Positions 34,823-43,036 of a DNA stretch of 64,000 bases are shown piece after piece (within the stretch, counting starts at the first letter, position 1; each line of letters opens with the position of its first letter). A program made the position numbers and the translations under genes. Below the pieces are notes generated by a model. That model saw nothing but the letters and a program-made list of their open reading frames with translations. It did no database searches and was not told the DNA's origin. This DNA comes from UBA4744 sp963707435. GTDB lineage: Bacteria > Actinomycetota > Acidimicrobiia > Spongiisociales > UBA4744. The stretch is taken from the NCBI GenBank assembly GCA_963707435.1, contig CAVPPF010000001.1, positions 1 to 64,000 on the forward strand, in the 5' to 3' direction.

Positions 34823-36745
34823 TCAGACGTCGAGGAACCGGACGTCCTTGGCATTGCGCTGGATGAAGTGTTTGCGGGAGGCGACGTCGTCTCCCATCAG
34901 CGTCGAGAAGATCTCCTCCGACAGCGCCGCGTCCTCCAATTCGACCTTGACGAGATGCCGCAGGGCGGGATCCATCGAGGTGTCGCGCAGTTCAGAGGCG
35001 TTCATTTCGCCCAGGCCCTTGAAGCGGCTGACGTCGAGTTTCTTGCCGTTCAGCTCTTCCCGGAGCTGATCGAGTTCCTCATCGGACGAGAGGTAGTGGA
35101 TGTCCTTGCCGGTTTTCACTCGATAGAGCGGCGGCTGAGCGAAGTAGACATATCCGGCCTCGATGAGAGGCCGCATATGACGGAAAAAGAACGTCAGCAG
35201 CAGGGTACGGATGTGAGCCCCGTCGACGTCGGCATCCGTCAGCAGGACCACCTTGTGGTAGCGGGCCTTCTCGATGTCGAATTCCTCGCCGATACTCGTC
35301 CCGATGGCGGTGATCAGTGCCTGGATCTCCGTGTTCTGCAGCGCTTTGGCCAGGCGGGCCTTCTCAACGTTGATGATCTTGCCGCGGATGGGAAGAATCG
35401 CCTGGGTTTCGCTATTTCGGCCTTGCTTGGCGGGACCGGCCGCGCTGTCGCCCTCAACGATGAACAACTCGCTCACCGAAGCGTCGCGTGACGAGCAATC
35501 GGCGAGCTTGCCCGGAAGGCTGGCGGACTCGAGCATGCTCTTGCGCCGGGTCAGCTCCCTTGCCTTGCGGGCTGCCAGCCTGGCCCGGGAGGCCATGAGG
35601 CTCTTGTCCGCAATGGATCGTCCCTCACCGCCATACCGCTCCAGCCACTCCGGGAGGAGGCGATTGAGCGTCTTTTCCACATAGCCACGAATCTCGGTGT
35701 TGCCCAGTTTGGTCTTCGTCTGCCCCTCGAATTGCGGGGCGCGGACCTTGACCGAAACCACGGCCGTCAAACCTTCTCGAACATCTTCTCCCGTGAGGTT
35801 GTCATCCTTCTCCTTGAGAAGTCCTTTCGACCTCGCGAAGTCGTTGAGGGCCCTGGTCAACGACTTGCGGAACCCTTCTTCGTGCGTGCCGCCCTCATGG
35901 GTGTTGATGTTGTTGGCGAAACTTAAAACCGTCTCGGTGTACGAGGAGGTCCACTGCATGGCAACCTCGACCTCGGCATCTTCGGTCTGATCGTCGAAGT
36001 AGATGATGTGGGGATGCAGTGGATCCTTGGTGGCGTTGAGGTGCTTGATGTAGTCGATCAAGCCCCCCTTGTAGAGAAACGTCTCTTCAACCGGTTCTTC
36101 TTCTCGTTCGTCCACGAGTCGGATCTCGAGACCACGATTGAGGAATGCCATTTCACGAAGCCGTGAGGTCACGGTGCTCAGGTCGAGCGACCGCGTCTCG
36201 ACAAACGTCTTCGGCGACGGCCAATAGGTGATCGTGGTGCCGGTTCGTTTGGCGGGCTTACCCTTCTTGACGGGACCGAGGGGATGGCCTTCCTCGAAGA
36301 TCTGCGTCCACTGGAACCCGTCCCGTACGATCTCGGCTTCGAGGCGAGCCGACAGAGCATTGACGACCGAGACGCCGACACCGTGCAAACCGCCCGAGAC
36401 CTGATAGGCGCCGGCTTCGAACTTCCCGCCTGCGTGCAGGGTGGTCAGCACCGTCGTCAACGCCGATTCCTTGGTCTTCTTGTGTTTGTCGACGGGGATC
36501 CCCCGACCGTTATCCCGTACCCGGACACTCTCGTCCGGACGGATGGTCACATCGATACGCGTACAGAACCCGGCCATGGCCTCGTCGACCGCGTTGTCCA
36601 CGACTTCCCACAGGAGATGGTGGAGGCCCCGCGGGCCGGTTGAGCCGATGTACATACCCGGACGGCGGCGGACGGCCTCGAGGCCTTCGAGGACGGTGAT
36701 ATCGGCTGCCCCGTACCTGTCAGAGGCGCGATTCGCAGTACTCAC
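34823..36745 (-). CDS. gyrB: DNA gyrase subunit B
   Basis: 640 residues. GHKL ATPase (EVVDNAVDEAMAGFCTRIDV, RDNGRGIPVDKHKKTKESAL, GGKFEAGAYQVSGGLHGVGV), transducer domain, and TOPRIM (FIVEGDSAAGPAKQGRNSET with EGDSA, and LTDADVDGAHIRTLLLTFFF with DxDxD). C-terminal PLYRVKTG region and LGEMNASELRDTSMDP are normal. GTG 36745 is preceded by GAAGGAG. A promoter and palindrome lie 80-110 bases upstream. Confidence 0.97.
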   Translation of the reverse strand: MSTANRASDRYGAADITVLEGLEAVRRRPGMYIGSTGPRGLHHLLWEVVDNAVDEAMAGFCTRIDVTIRPDESVRVRDNGRGIPVDKHKKTKESALTTVLTTLHAGGKFEAGAYQVSGGLHGVGVSVVNALSARLEAEIVRDGFQWTQIFEEGHPLGPVKKGKPAKRTGTTITYWPSPKTFVETRSLDLSTVTSRLREMAFLNRGLEIRLVDEREEEPVEETFLYKGGLIDYIKHLNATKDPLHPHIIYFDDQTEDAEVEVAMQWTSSYTETVLSFANNINTHEGGTHEEGFRKSLTRALNDFARSKGLLKEKDDNLTGEDVREGLTAVVSVKVRAPQFEGQTKTKLGNTEIRGYVEKTLNRLLPEWLERYGGEGRSIADKSLMASRARLAARKARELTRRKSMLESASLPGKLADCSSRDASVSELFIVEGDSAAGPAKQGRNSETQAILPIRGKIINVEKARLAKALQNTEIQALITAIGTSIGEEFDIEKARYHKVVLLTDADVDGAHIRTLLLTFFFRHMRPLIEAGYVYFAQPPLYRVKTGKDIHYLSSDEELDQLREELNGKKLDVSRFKGLGEMNASELRDTSMDPALRHLVKVELEDAALSEEIFSTLMGDDVASRKHFIQRNAKDVRFLDV

Positions 36746-36825
36746 AAAGCTCCTTCAAAAAGAAAACGGGCCGATAGCGAAACCACCCGACGAGTCTCGC
36801 CAGAGCCCTTGTTTACACGAACGTA

Positions 36826-36854
36826 AGTATACCCGGTTGAGGGGGTATACCCAA
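36826..36854 (-). promoter_or_regulatory. gyrB promoter overlapped by an inverted repeat
   Basis: On the - strand -35 TTGGGT (36849-36854) and -10 TATACT (36826-36831) are 17 bases apart. The inverted repeat GTATACCC (36827-36834) / GGGTATAC (36843-36850) covers the spacer and both boxes, so a dimeric repressor bound there would block RNA polymerase. About 80 bases upstream of the gyrB start. Confidence 0.55.
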
Positions 36855-36912
36855 GCTCTGAATACTCCGAAACACCAATGAATACAGCCTGTTCCAAATG
36901 CTTCGACCCTCG

Positions 36913-37224
36913 CTAGGCACGCCGGCCCGCCGGTGGCGGAGACTGCACTCGAACCGACCCTACGACCCCCTCGCCAAAACGCTCGTCGAGGCTGCGGAGG
37001 AGGTCCCCGACTGCGTAGCGGAGCAGGCTGACCGCCTGGGCAGCGTCTGCTTCGACGAGAAGTTCTCCGCCTTTGAGGAGCAGCGGCGCGGCATGCGACC
37101 GCCACGGTTCGGGAGCGAAGTCGTCCCAGTCCGCGACCAGGCTGAGCATCACATCGAGTCGTTCAACCCCGAGGTTCTTCAAGGCTTTGGCGACCAGGTC
37201 CCCCATGGCTTCGAGCCTGCTCAT
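36913..37224 (-). CDS. DUF721 (DciA-like) protein
   Basis: 103 residues. DUF721 core: DLVAKALKNLGVERLDVMLS, LVADWDDFAPEPWRSHAAPL, GELLVEADAAQAVSLLRYAV. DciA-family proteins of this fold load the replicative helicase DnaB in bacteria without DnaC/DnaI; actinobacterial members sit between recF and gyrB as here. Its start overlaps the recF stop by 4 bases. A helicase-loader role is inferred from family and location. Confidence 0.82.
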   Translation of the reverse strand: MSRLEAMGDLVAKALKNLGVERLDVMLSLVADWDDFAPEPWRSHAAPLLLKGGELLVEADAAQAVSLLRYAVGDLLRSLDERFGEGVVGSVRVQSPPPAGRRA

Positions 37225-38315
37225 CGGATACTCCCCGGTTCGACCACAAAGGTGCGGCCGTGGACGGGCACCTCCTCTTCGCGCGCCGTGGTGATGAAGG
37301 TCTGGGCCGGCGGCAGCATGCCCGCCAAAGCGTTGGCCCGGTTCATGTCCAGCTCGGAGAAAACGTCGTCGAGAAGCAGCAGGGCGGCTTCGCCGGTGGC
37401 CTCACTGATGGCTTCATGCGAGGCCAGGCGCAGGCTCAAGGCCAGCGTTCGCTGCTCCCCTTGACTGGCCCGGGTCCTGGCGTCCCGACCCCCCACCGCA
37501 AACCAGGGTTCGTCTCGATGCGGTCCCATCGTCGTAACCCTCCGTTCGGTATCCGCCCGACGGCTCTCTTCGAGGGCCCCGGCGAGCTTTGCCGCCGTTT
37601 CCTCCACCGGTTGGGCCATAAGCGAGCCACCCCACTTCGAGGCGTAGCCCATCTCGACGCTCCTCCCGGACTCTGACAGGCCGGCGTAGGTCTCCGCAAC
37701 GCGTTCCCGCAGAGCAGCAGCTGCGCCGGCCCGGCGCACCATCAGTTTGCCCGCCGCCTGTGACAGACGTTGATCCCAGACGGCCAGGGTGGGCCGATCG
37801 ACCTCCCGGCCCGACTGGCGCAGCAGCGAGTTGCGCTGACGCAGCGCTCGATCGTATTCCTGCTGGTCGAGGTAGGCCCCGGGCCAGAGTTGCACGGCGA
37901 CCGAATCGAGGAAGTCCCGCCGGTAGGCAGGGCCACGCTTGACGATGTCGAGGTCGTCCGGCAGAAACATGACCGCCCGTACATGACCGAGGAGATCCGT
38001 TGACCGCGCCGGTCGCTGGCCGTTGACGCGCACCCGCCGCCGGCCGCTGCGCGGCAGCTCCAACTCGATGAGCGAGGTGCTCTCCACGTGACGCACTTCG
38101 CCCCGGATGACCGCCGCTTCGCTCTCATCGTTGATCAAGGCTTCGTCGGGCGCCCCCCGGAACGAGCGGAGCGAAGCGAGATACGCGGCGCCCTCGAGCA
38201 GGTTCGTTTTCCCCGCCCCGTTCGGACCAACCAGCACATTGATGGAAGGATGCGGTTCGATACGCAGTTCACGGTACGAGCGGAAGTCCCTGAGCTCCAG
38301 CCAGGAGAACTCCAT
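37221..38315 (-). CDS. recF: DNA replication and repair protein RecF
   Basis: 364 residues. SMC-like ABC ATPase: Walker A VGPNGAGKTNLLEGAAYLAS, RDARTRASQGEQRTLALSLR (signature), Walker B ALLLLDDVFSELDMNRANAL. Mediates RecA loading at gaps. N-terminus WLELRDFRSYRELRIEPHPS is canonical, so ATG 38315 is secure; it lies next to the dnaN stop with no gap. Confidence 0.94.
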   Translation of the reverse strand: MEFSWLELRDFRSYRELRIEPHPSINVLVGPNGAGKTNLLEGAAYLASLRSFRGAPDEALINDESEAAVIRGEVRHVESTSLIELELPRSGRRRVRVNGQRPARSTDLLGHVRAVMFLPDDLDIVKRGPAYRRDFLDSVAVQLWPGAYLDQQEYDRALRQRNSLLRQSGREVDRPTLAVWDQRLSQAAGKLMVRRAGAAAALRERVAETYAGLSESGRSVEMGYASKWGGSLMAQPVEETAAKLAGALEESRRADTERRVTTMGPHRDEPWFAVGGRDARTRASQGEQRTLALSLRLASHEAISEATGEAALLLLDDVFSELDMNRANALAGMLPPAQTFITTAREEEVPVHGRTFVVEPGSIR

Positions 38316-39401
38316 TCAGATTCGAACTGGCATCAACAGATAGGTGAACCGATCATCGTCAACGCCTCTGATCACGCTCGGCTTGAGTCCGTCGGTGACC
38401 TCGATCTGGACCTTCTCCGAATCGATGGCCGACACGCCGTCCGTGAGATACCGCGGGTTGAAGGCAATGGTGACATCCTCGGCTTCGCCCTCGAAATCAC
38501 CGGGAATGTGTTCTGTTTCGCCGCCGACGTCCTGGCGCGTGACCGTCACCTCGACGCCGCCATCCATCAAGCGCAGTCGCACCGGGATGTGGTCCTCGGC
38601 TACGAGCGAAGCCCTTCCCAGAGCTTCGAGGAGGCCTTCCTTGGTCACAACCACACGATTGGGATAGGACTCGGGCAGGAGCTGTCGATAGTTCGGGAAC
38701 GTTCCCTCGATGAGACGGAGCGTCAGCGAACCCCGCGCCGAGCCAAAAACGGCCTCTCGCTGCTGAATCGAGAGCTGCATCTTGGCGGCGCCAACGGTCC
38801 GGCTCATTTCCCGGAGCCCGCGAGCGGGGACGAGGCCAGAATCTTTCAGGGCGACGCCGGGCAGTTTGCGAACCGCCAGCCGATACGAGTCGGTGGCGAC
38901 CAATCGAACGCCCTCGTCGTCCTGCTCGAAGAGCACGCCCGTCAGGATGGGACGGGCGGAGTCAATAGAAGCTCCCACGGTGGCCTGGGCGATGGCTGCG
39001 ATCAGCTCATCCCCGTCGGCGTCCACTGCCCCGGTGAAGTCGACCTCGCCGAGGTGGGGGAACTCGTCCACCGGCAGTTCCCGCAGGCTGAACCGAGGTC
39101 CGGCTCCCATGATCTCAACTTCTCCGTCGCCGGAGGAAACGGTGACTGCTCCGACCGGCATCTTCTTGATGGCCTCCGACGCCAGCCGGGCAGGGATCAC
39201 GATGGAGCCCTCCTCCAGGACCTCTACTTCCGTGGTGGTCCTGACGGTCAACTCGAGATCGGTACCGGTGACCCGGAGATTGTTGCCCTGTACTTCGCAC
39301 AAGACGCCTTGCAGGATGGCCTGGGCAGGACGCACCCCGACTCCTCGATTGGCTCTCGAGAACACGTCGGCCAGGTCGTCTCTTTCAGCTCGAATCCGCA
39401 A
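38316..39401 (-). CDS. dnaN: DNA polymerase III beta sliding clamp
   Basis: 361 residues, three tandem clamp domains of ~120. N-terminus RIRAERDDLADVFSRANRGV is conserved, and the start codon there is TTG (39399-39401), with AGAAGGGA about ten bases upstream; an ATG two codons earlier is out of frame. C-terminus ends YLLMPVRI, the conserved clamp end (YLLMPxRL). Ring-shaped processivity clamp for replication. The rare TTG start may limit clamp synthesis. Confidence 0.95.
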   Translation of the reverse strand: MRIRAERDDLADVFSRANRGVGVRPAQAILQGVLCEVQGNNLRVTGTDLELTVRTTTEVEVLEEGSIVIPARLASEAIKKMPVGAVTVSSGDGEVEIMGAGPRFSLRELPVDEFPHLGEVDFTGAVDADGDELIAAIAQATVGASIDSARPILTGVLFEQDDEGVRLVATDSYRLAVRKLPGVALKDSGLVPARGLREMSRTVGAAKMQLSIQQREAVFGSARGSLTLRLIEGTFPNYRQLLPESYPNRVVVTKEGLLEALGRASLVAEDHIPVRLRLMDGGVEVTVTRQDVGGETEHIPGDFEGEAEDVTIAFNPRYLTDGVSAIDSEKVQIEVTDGLKPSVIRGVDDDRFTYLLMPVRI

Positions 39402-39589
39402 GTTGTCCCATCCCTTCTGTTTCTATGTTTTTGTATCTAAACGGTAGTAGCTGTAGTAGGCCCTGTGGATTGGGGAGAACCCACCAAAAGGGCTGGTCAC
39501 ACCGTGTCCGGCCCGTCCACAGTACATGGGGACAGGTGCAGAGTTGTCTACGGCCTGCGCGAGTTCAGGGCAGTTCGGTGTGGACAAGG
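39402..39589. other. Probable replication origin (oriC), dnaN-dnaA gap
   Basis: Contains an AT-rich stretch (TTTCTATGTTTTTGTATC, ~39419-39438), then TAG triplets (TAGTAGCTGTAGTAG, 39445-39459), GCC, and a DnaA-box-like CTGTGGATT (39463-39471). Further box-like words: CCGTCCACA (39513-39521), and TGTGGACAA (39579-39587), an exact reverse complement of the high-GC actinobacterial box TTGTCCACA. Order AT-rich, triplets, box matches the basal unwinding element described in Bacillus. Confidence 0.65.
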
Positions 39590-40963
39590 TCAGGTTTTCC
39601 TCAGCTGTTGGGAGAGGGCGGTGACTCGCTCAAAGACCTGGTGGTCGGTGAGCAAGAGGCGCTTCACCTTTTCGATCGCGTGCATGACGGTGGTGTGGTC
39701 CCGCCCGCCAAAGAGAGCACCGATCTTGGGGAGGGACAGGTCTGTTTGCTCACGACACACATACATCGCAACCTGGCGTGACAGGACGAGGGGCTGGCGC
39801 CGGCTGGGGCTGCGGAGGTCGTCGGCAGAGAACCCGAACGCTGCGGCCGTGGCATTGATGATGTCGTCGGCCGACACGGGACGCTGCGAAGCGGCGGGTA
39901 CCAGATCCTGCAGGACGTCCTGGGCCATCTCCAGGGTGATGCTCTGGTTGGTGAGAGCGGCGTACGCCGTGACGCGGGTCAGAGCGCCTTCGAGTTCCCG
40001 GATGTTGTCCTGAACGTGCTCGCCGATGAAATGGAGCACTTCGGCACCAACCGGCTTCGGAGCGAACTCTGCGTTCTTGCGAAGGATCGCGATGCGGGTC
40101 TCCACGTCGGGCGGTTGAATGTCGGTGAGCAGGCCCCATTCGAACCGGCTCCGGAGGCGATCTTCAAGGGTGGCCAGGTGCTTGGGGTGCCGGTCGGAGC
40201 TGATCACCATCTGTTTGCCGGCCTCGTAGAGGTCGTTGAAGGTGTGGAAGAACTCCTCGAGGATTTGCTCCTTGCGCTCGAAGAACTGCACGTCGTCGAG
40301 AAGGAGAACGTCGGTTGTGCGGTATCGCGCTTTGAACTCGTCCATGCGTTTCTTGCGGATACCGTCGATGAACTCATTGAAGAAGTTCTCCGAGGACACG
40401 TAGCGCACAACGGCAGCCGGCCGAAGTTCGAGAGCATGGTGGCCCACGGCGTGAAGGAGGTGCGTCTTCCCCAGGCCGGCACCCCCATAGATGAAGAGGG
40501 GGTTGTAGTGCCCGCCGGGCTGCTCGGCGACGGCCATCGCCGCGGCGTGCGCAAACCGGTTTGACTGTCCTACGACGAAGTTCTCGAATGTGTATTTGGC
40601 CTGCAGGCGCCGTTCGGCCGCCCCCGGTTCGGGAGGACGGCTGTGGCCTTTGTCGATCGGCGGCCCTTCCTCCTCGTCCTCGAGGTCGGCATCGCGCAGC
40701 GCCAGGTCGGTGAGGTCGATATCGAAGAGCAGCTCGCTGCCGGGTCCAAAGGTCGCCAGGGCTGCCTCTTCGAGAACCGCCAGGTGCTTCTCACGAACCC
40801 ACCGTAAGTGAAATTCGCTCGGTGCGGTGATGCTGACCGAACCATCGTTCGGTCGTACTCCAAGTGGAGCCAGCCAGGTTTGCCAGTTGACGGGGCTCAC
40901 GCGGGATCGCACCGCGTTCCGGAAGTAATCAACTTCCCCCGTCAGCGACTGAGGTTCCGCCAC
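39590..40963 (-). CDS. dnaA: Chromosomal replication initiator DnaA
   Basis: 457 residues. Domain I (1-90), short acidic linker (DADLEDEEEGPPID), AAA+ domain with Walker A IYGGAGLGKTHLLHAVGHHA, Walker B VLLLDDVQFF, sensor SSDRHPKHLATLEDRLRSRF, and domain IV helix-turn-helix with RQVAMYVCREQTDLSLPKIG and GGRDHTTVMHAIEKV, the DnaA-box-binding signature. GTG 40963 preceded by GGGAGGGG. It binds boxes on both sides of its own gene. Confidence 0.97.
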   Translation of the reverse strand: MAEPQSLTGEVDYFRNAVRSRVSPVNWQTWLAPLGVRPNDGSVSITAPSEFHLRWVREKHLAVLEEAALATFGPGSELLFDIDLTDLALRDADLEDEEEGPPIDKGHSRPPEPGAAERRLQAKYTFENFVVGQSNRFAHAAAMAVAEQPGGHYNPLFIYGGAGLGKTHLLHAVGHHALELRPAAVVRYVSSENFFNEFIDGIRKKRMDEFKARYRTTDVLLLDDVQFFERKEQILEEFFHTFNDLYEAGKQMVISSDRHPKHLATLEDRLRSRFEWGLLTDIQPPDVETRIAILRKNAEFAPKPVGAEVLHFIGEHVQDNIRELEGALTRVTAYAALTNQSITLEMAQDVLQDLVPAASQRPVSADDIINATAAAFGFSADDLRSPSRRQPLVLSRQVAMYVCREQTDLSLPKIGALFGGRDHTTVMHAIEKVKRLLLTDHQVFERVTALSQQLRKT

Positions 40964-41002
40964 GTGTCCCCTCCCGAGTCACTACGTCTGCTTCTCACAT
41001 CT

Positions 41003-41031
41003 CTTTCCACAGACCTGTCCACAATGTGTGG
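41003..41031. promoter_or_regulatory. DnaA-box-like cluster upstream of dnaA
   Basis: CTTTCCACA (41003-41011), CTGTCCACA (41015-41023, 8 of 9 to TTGTCCACA) and TGTGTGGAG (41025-41033, box-like on the other strand) lie within 31 bases, 40-70 bases upstream of the dnaA start. They may autoregulate dnaA or form a second part of the origin. The rest of 41040-41390 shows no gene. Confidence 0.55.
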
Positions 41032-41395
41032 AGAAAACGGTCTCTGCGTTGGCCACTTCGGCCGGAGCGACCACAGCCGGATGACCTTCATCCGGGGGAA
41101 GTAGAGCCACTCCAGGGGGTGCCAACGGGGAGCGAGTATATGTCGTCGTCCGGAGCGCCACAAAAACGCGAAATGGGCCCTTACCGGCCTTTTCCGACGC
41201 TATGACGGATCAAGTTTACCCAGGTTGCGAGTCGTTTTCACCCGGCGGAGCACATGCCACAATGCCGTGCCGGCCCCCAAAACAAGGGCAAGACAGCTTT
41301 TCGCGTCCTAGGAAAAATCTTCGCGGGGTGCCTCCAGGGTGGTTGCTTCCCCACCGGTCGTAGTCCGCCGAACAGGTGAAAGGGCTTGCACGCCT

Positions 41396-41423
41396 TTGAC
41401 AAGTGAACGGCCCGCTGTAACCT
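41396..41423 (+). promoter_or_regulatory. rpmH promoter
   Basis: -35 TTGACA (perfect consensus, 41396-41401) and -10 TAACCT (41418-41423) with a 16-base spacer, 35 bases upstream of the rpmH start. Strong growth-rate promoter for the rpmH-rnpA-yidD-yidC-jag-rsmG-parAB run. Confidence 0.65.
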
Positions 41424-41457
41424 TTTCTCTCACCTCTACTTCGAAACCGGGGTCCCG

Positions 41458-41592
41458 ATGAAACGCACCTATCAACCCAACGTTCGGCGACGCAAGAGAA
41501 AGCATGGCTTTCGTACCCGGATGCGTACTCGTTCCGGCCGGGCGATCCTGAAGCGCCGGCGTGCCAAAGGGCGGCAGCGTATCTCCGCCTAG
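41458..41592 (+). CDS. rpmH: 50S ribosomal protein L34
   Basis: 44 residues, KRTYQPNVRRRKRKHGFRTR then the basic end RMRTRSGRAILKRRRAKGRQ, the invariant L34 sequence. Too short for many ORF screens. Its last ~32 bases overlap the apparent start of rnpA in another frame. Confidence 0.97.
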   Translation: MKRTYQPNVRRRKRKHGFRTRMRTRSGRAILKRRRAKGRQRISA

Positions 41593-41926
41593 CGGCCGGC
41601 CGTACGCTTCCCTTCGTGGTCGTTCTGCCTTCCGGCGGGTCTTTCGGACAGGAAGACGCCTTCGTAGGGGCGGGGTGGTCGTTATCGTGGCATCGGGCGA
41701 TCCGGGACCGCCGCGCGTTGGCGTGGTGGCCGGGAAGAAAAGGATAGGCGGCGCGGTACACCGCAACCGTGCGAAGCGTCGCCTGAGAGAAGCGCTCGCA
41801 GGTTTGCCCCTGCGAGACGGCCACGACTATGTGGTCATTGCTTCCTCGGCGGTGCTGACCGCGCCGTTCGACGAGATTGTGGGCTGGTTGCGAGCGGCGG
41901 TTGGTGAGGAGACACCAGGTGGATGA
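41561..41926 (+). CDS. rnpA: Ribonuclease P protein component
   Basis: 121 residues from GTG 41561. Core: YASLRGRSAFRRVFRTGRRL, RVGVVAGKKRIGGAVHRNRA and KRRLREALAGLP, which contains the RNR-type basic helix that binds the P RNA. It helps mature tRNA 5' ends. No other in-frame ATG/GTG lies between 41561 and the conserved core, so the gene apparently begins inside rpmH, overlapping it by 32 bases and adding ~15 N-terminal residues. No P RNA gene is in this window. Confidence 0.9.
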   Translation: MPKGGSVSPPSGRPYASLRGRSAFRRVFRTGRRLRRGGVVVIVASGDPGPPRVGVVAGKKRIGGAVHRNRAKRRLREALAGLPLRDGHDYVVIASSAVLTAPFDEIVGWLRAAVGEETPGG

Positions 41927-42182
41927 CTTCAAAGGAAGAAGAACCGGACCGGCAGCCTCATTGGGTCGCGCCCTCATTCGCACATACCAGAAAGCCTTTT
42001 CGCCCGTCCTGGGCAAGAACTGTCGCTACTCCCCCACCTGCTCCCAATATGCCTATGAGGCCATTGGGGCCTTCGGGTTGGTCCGGGGAACCTGGATGGG
42101 AATGAAGCGTATTGGCAGGTGCCATCCGCTCGCCGAGGGCGGATACGATCCGGTGCCTGCGACCTCACGGAAAGACCGCTGA
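41919..42182 (+). CDS. yidD: Membrane protein insertion efficiency factor YidD
   Basis: 87 residues. RALIRTYQKAFSPVLGKNCR, YSPTCSQYAYEAIGAFGLVR, and WMGMKRIGRCHPLAEGGYDP with conserved Cys pairs, the whole YidD (DUF37) domain. Membrane-peripheral, aids YidC insertion. GTG 41919 overlaps the rnpA end by 8 bases and the stop overlaps yidC by one base. Confidence 0.93.
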   Translation: MDDFKGRRTGPAASLGRALIRTYQKAFSPVLGKNCRYSPTCSQYAYEAIGAFGLVRGTWMGMKRIGRCHPLAEGGYDPVPATSRKDR

Positions 42183-43036
42183 TGCTCGACACACTGGCCA
42201 GAATCATCGCCGTTCCGATGACGTTCTTCTACGAAATCATCCCCAACTACGGGCTTTCCATAATTTTCCTGACGCTGGTCGTGAACGTGCTGATGTTCCC
42301 GTTGACGCTCAAACAGACCCGTTCGACGAGGGCGATGACGGAGATTCAACCTGAAGTCAAGAAGCTCCAGAAGAAGTACAAGGACGATCAGGAGACTCTT
42401 CAGAAAGAGATGATGGCGCTCTACAAGGAAAAGGGCGTCAACCCGGCCGGCTGTCTCTTCCCCATGCTGATTCAGATGCCGATCTGGTTCGGCCTCTTCC
42501 GACTGCTGAGGGATCCGCTCAACGTTGGCACCGATGGAGCCGAGCGGGTCTCGTTCATTCCGCCGGATTCCAGTCTTTACCAGGCCCTGAGCACGACGCA
42601 CCAGAAGTTCCTTGGGATGGATCTCAGCAGGTCGCCCAGCGAGATCGTGGGCGCCGACACGGGATTCGACCTAGGAACCGCGCTCCCCTATTTCCTGGCC
42701 GTTCTCATCGTCCTCGGCACCGCCTACTTCCAGCAATGGCAAACGACGCGGGGTCAGAAACAGGACAGCGACCAGGCGCGGCAGATGCAGATGGTCACCA
42801 AGATCATGCCTCTGATGTTCGGCTTCTTTGCCTATACGTTCCCGGCCGGTTTGAACATCTACTTCATTACTGCCAACTTCTTTCGGATCGGCCAGCAGGC
42901 ATTGATCTTCAAGATGGACGGCCGTCCGACGCCGGCGCCGCGGGAGCCGGAGCCGGATGATTCGGTTGAACCACCGCCAAAACCGGTCTCACAGCCGGTC
43001 TCAGCTAAGAAGCGCAAACGGCGCAGGAGGAAGTGA
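42182..43036 (+). CDS. yidC: Membrane protein insertase YidC
   Basis: 284 residues. Oxa1-type core: NYGLSIIFLTLVVNVLMFPL, charged coiled helix MTEIQPEVKKLQKKYKDDQE, CLFPMLIQMPIWFGLFRLLR, then three more membrane helices (PYFLAVLIVLGTAYFQQWQT, MPLMFGFFAYTFPAGLNIYF). Short Gram-positive type without the periplasmic domain, and a Lys/Arg-rich C-terminal tail (KKRKRRRRK) that contacts the ribosome. Starts at the TGATG junction with yidD. Confidence 0.95.
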   Translation: MLDTLARIIAVPMTFFYEIIPNYGLSIIFLTLVVNVLMFPLTLKQTRSTRAMTEIQPEVKKLQKKYKDDQETLQKEMMALYKEKGVNPAGCLFPMLIQMPIWFGLFRLLRDPLNVGTDGAERVSFIPPDSSLYQALSTTHQKFLGMDLSRSPSEIVGADTGFDLGTALPYFLAVLIVLGTAYFQQWQTTRGQKQDSDQARQMQMVTKIMPLMFGFFAYTFPAGLNIYFITANFFRIGQQALIFKMDGRPTPAPREPEPDDSVEPPPKPVSQPVSAKKRKRRRRK

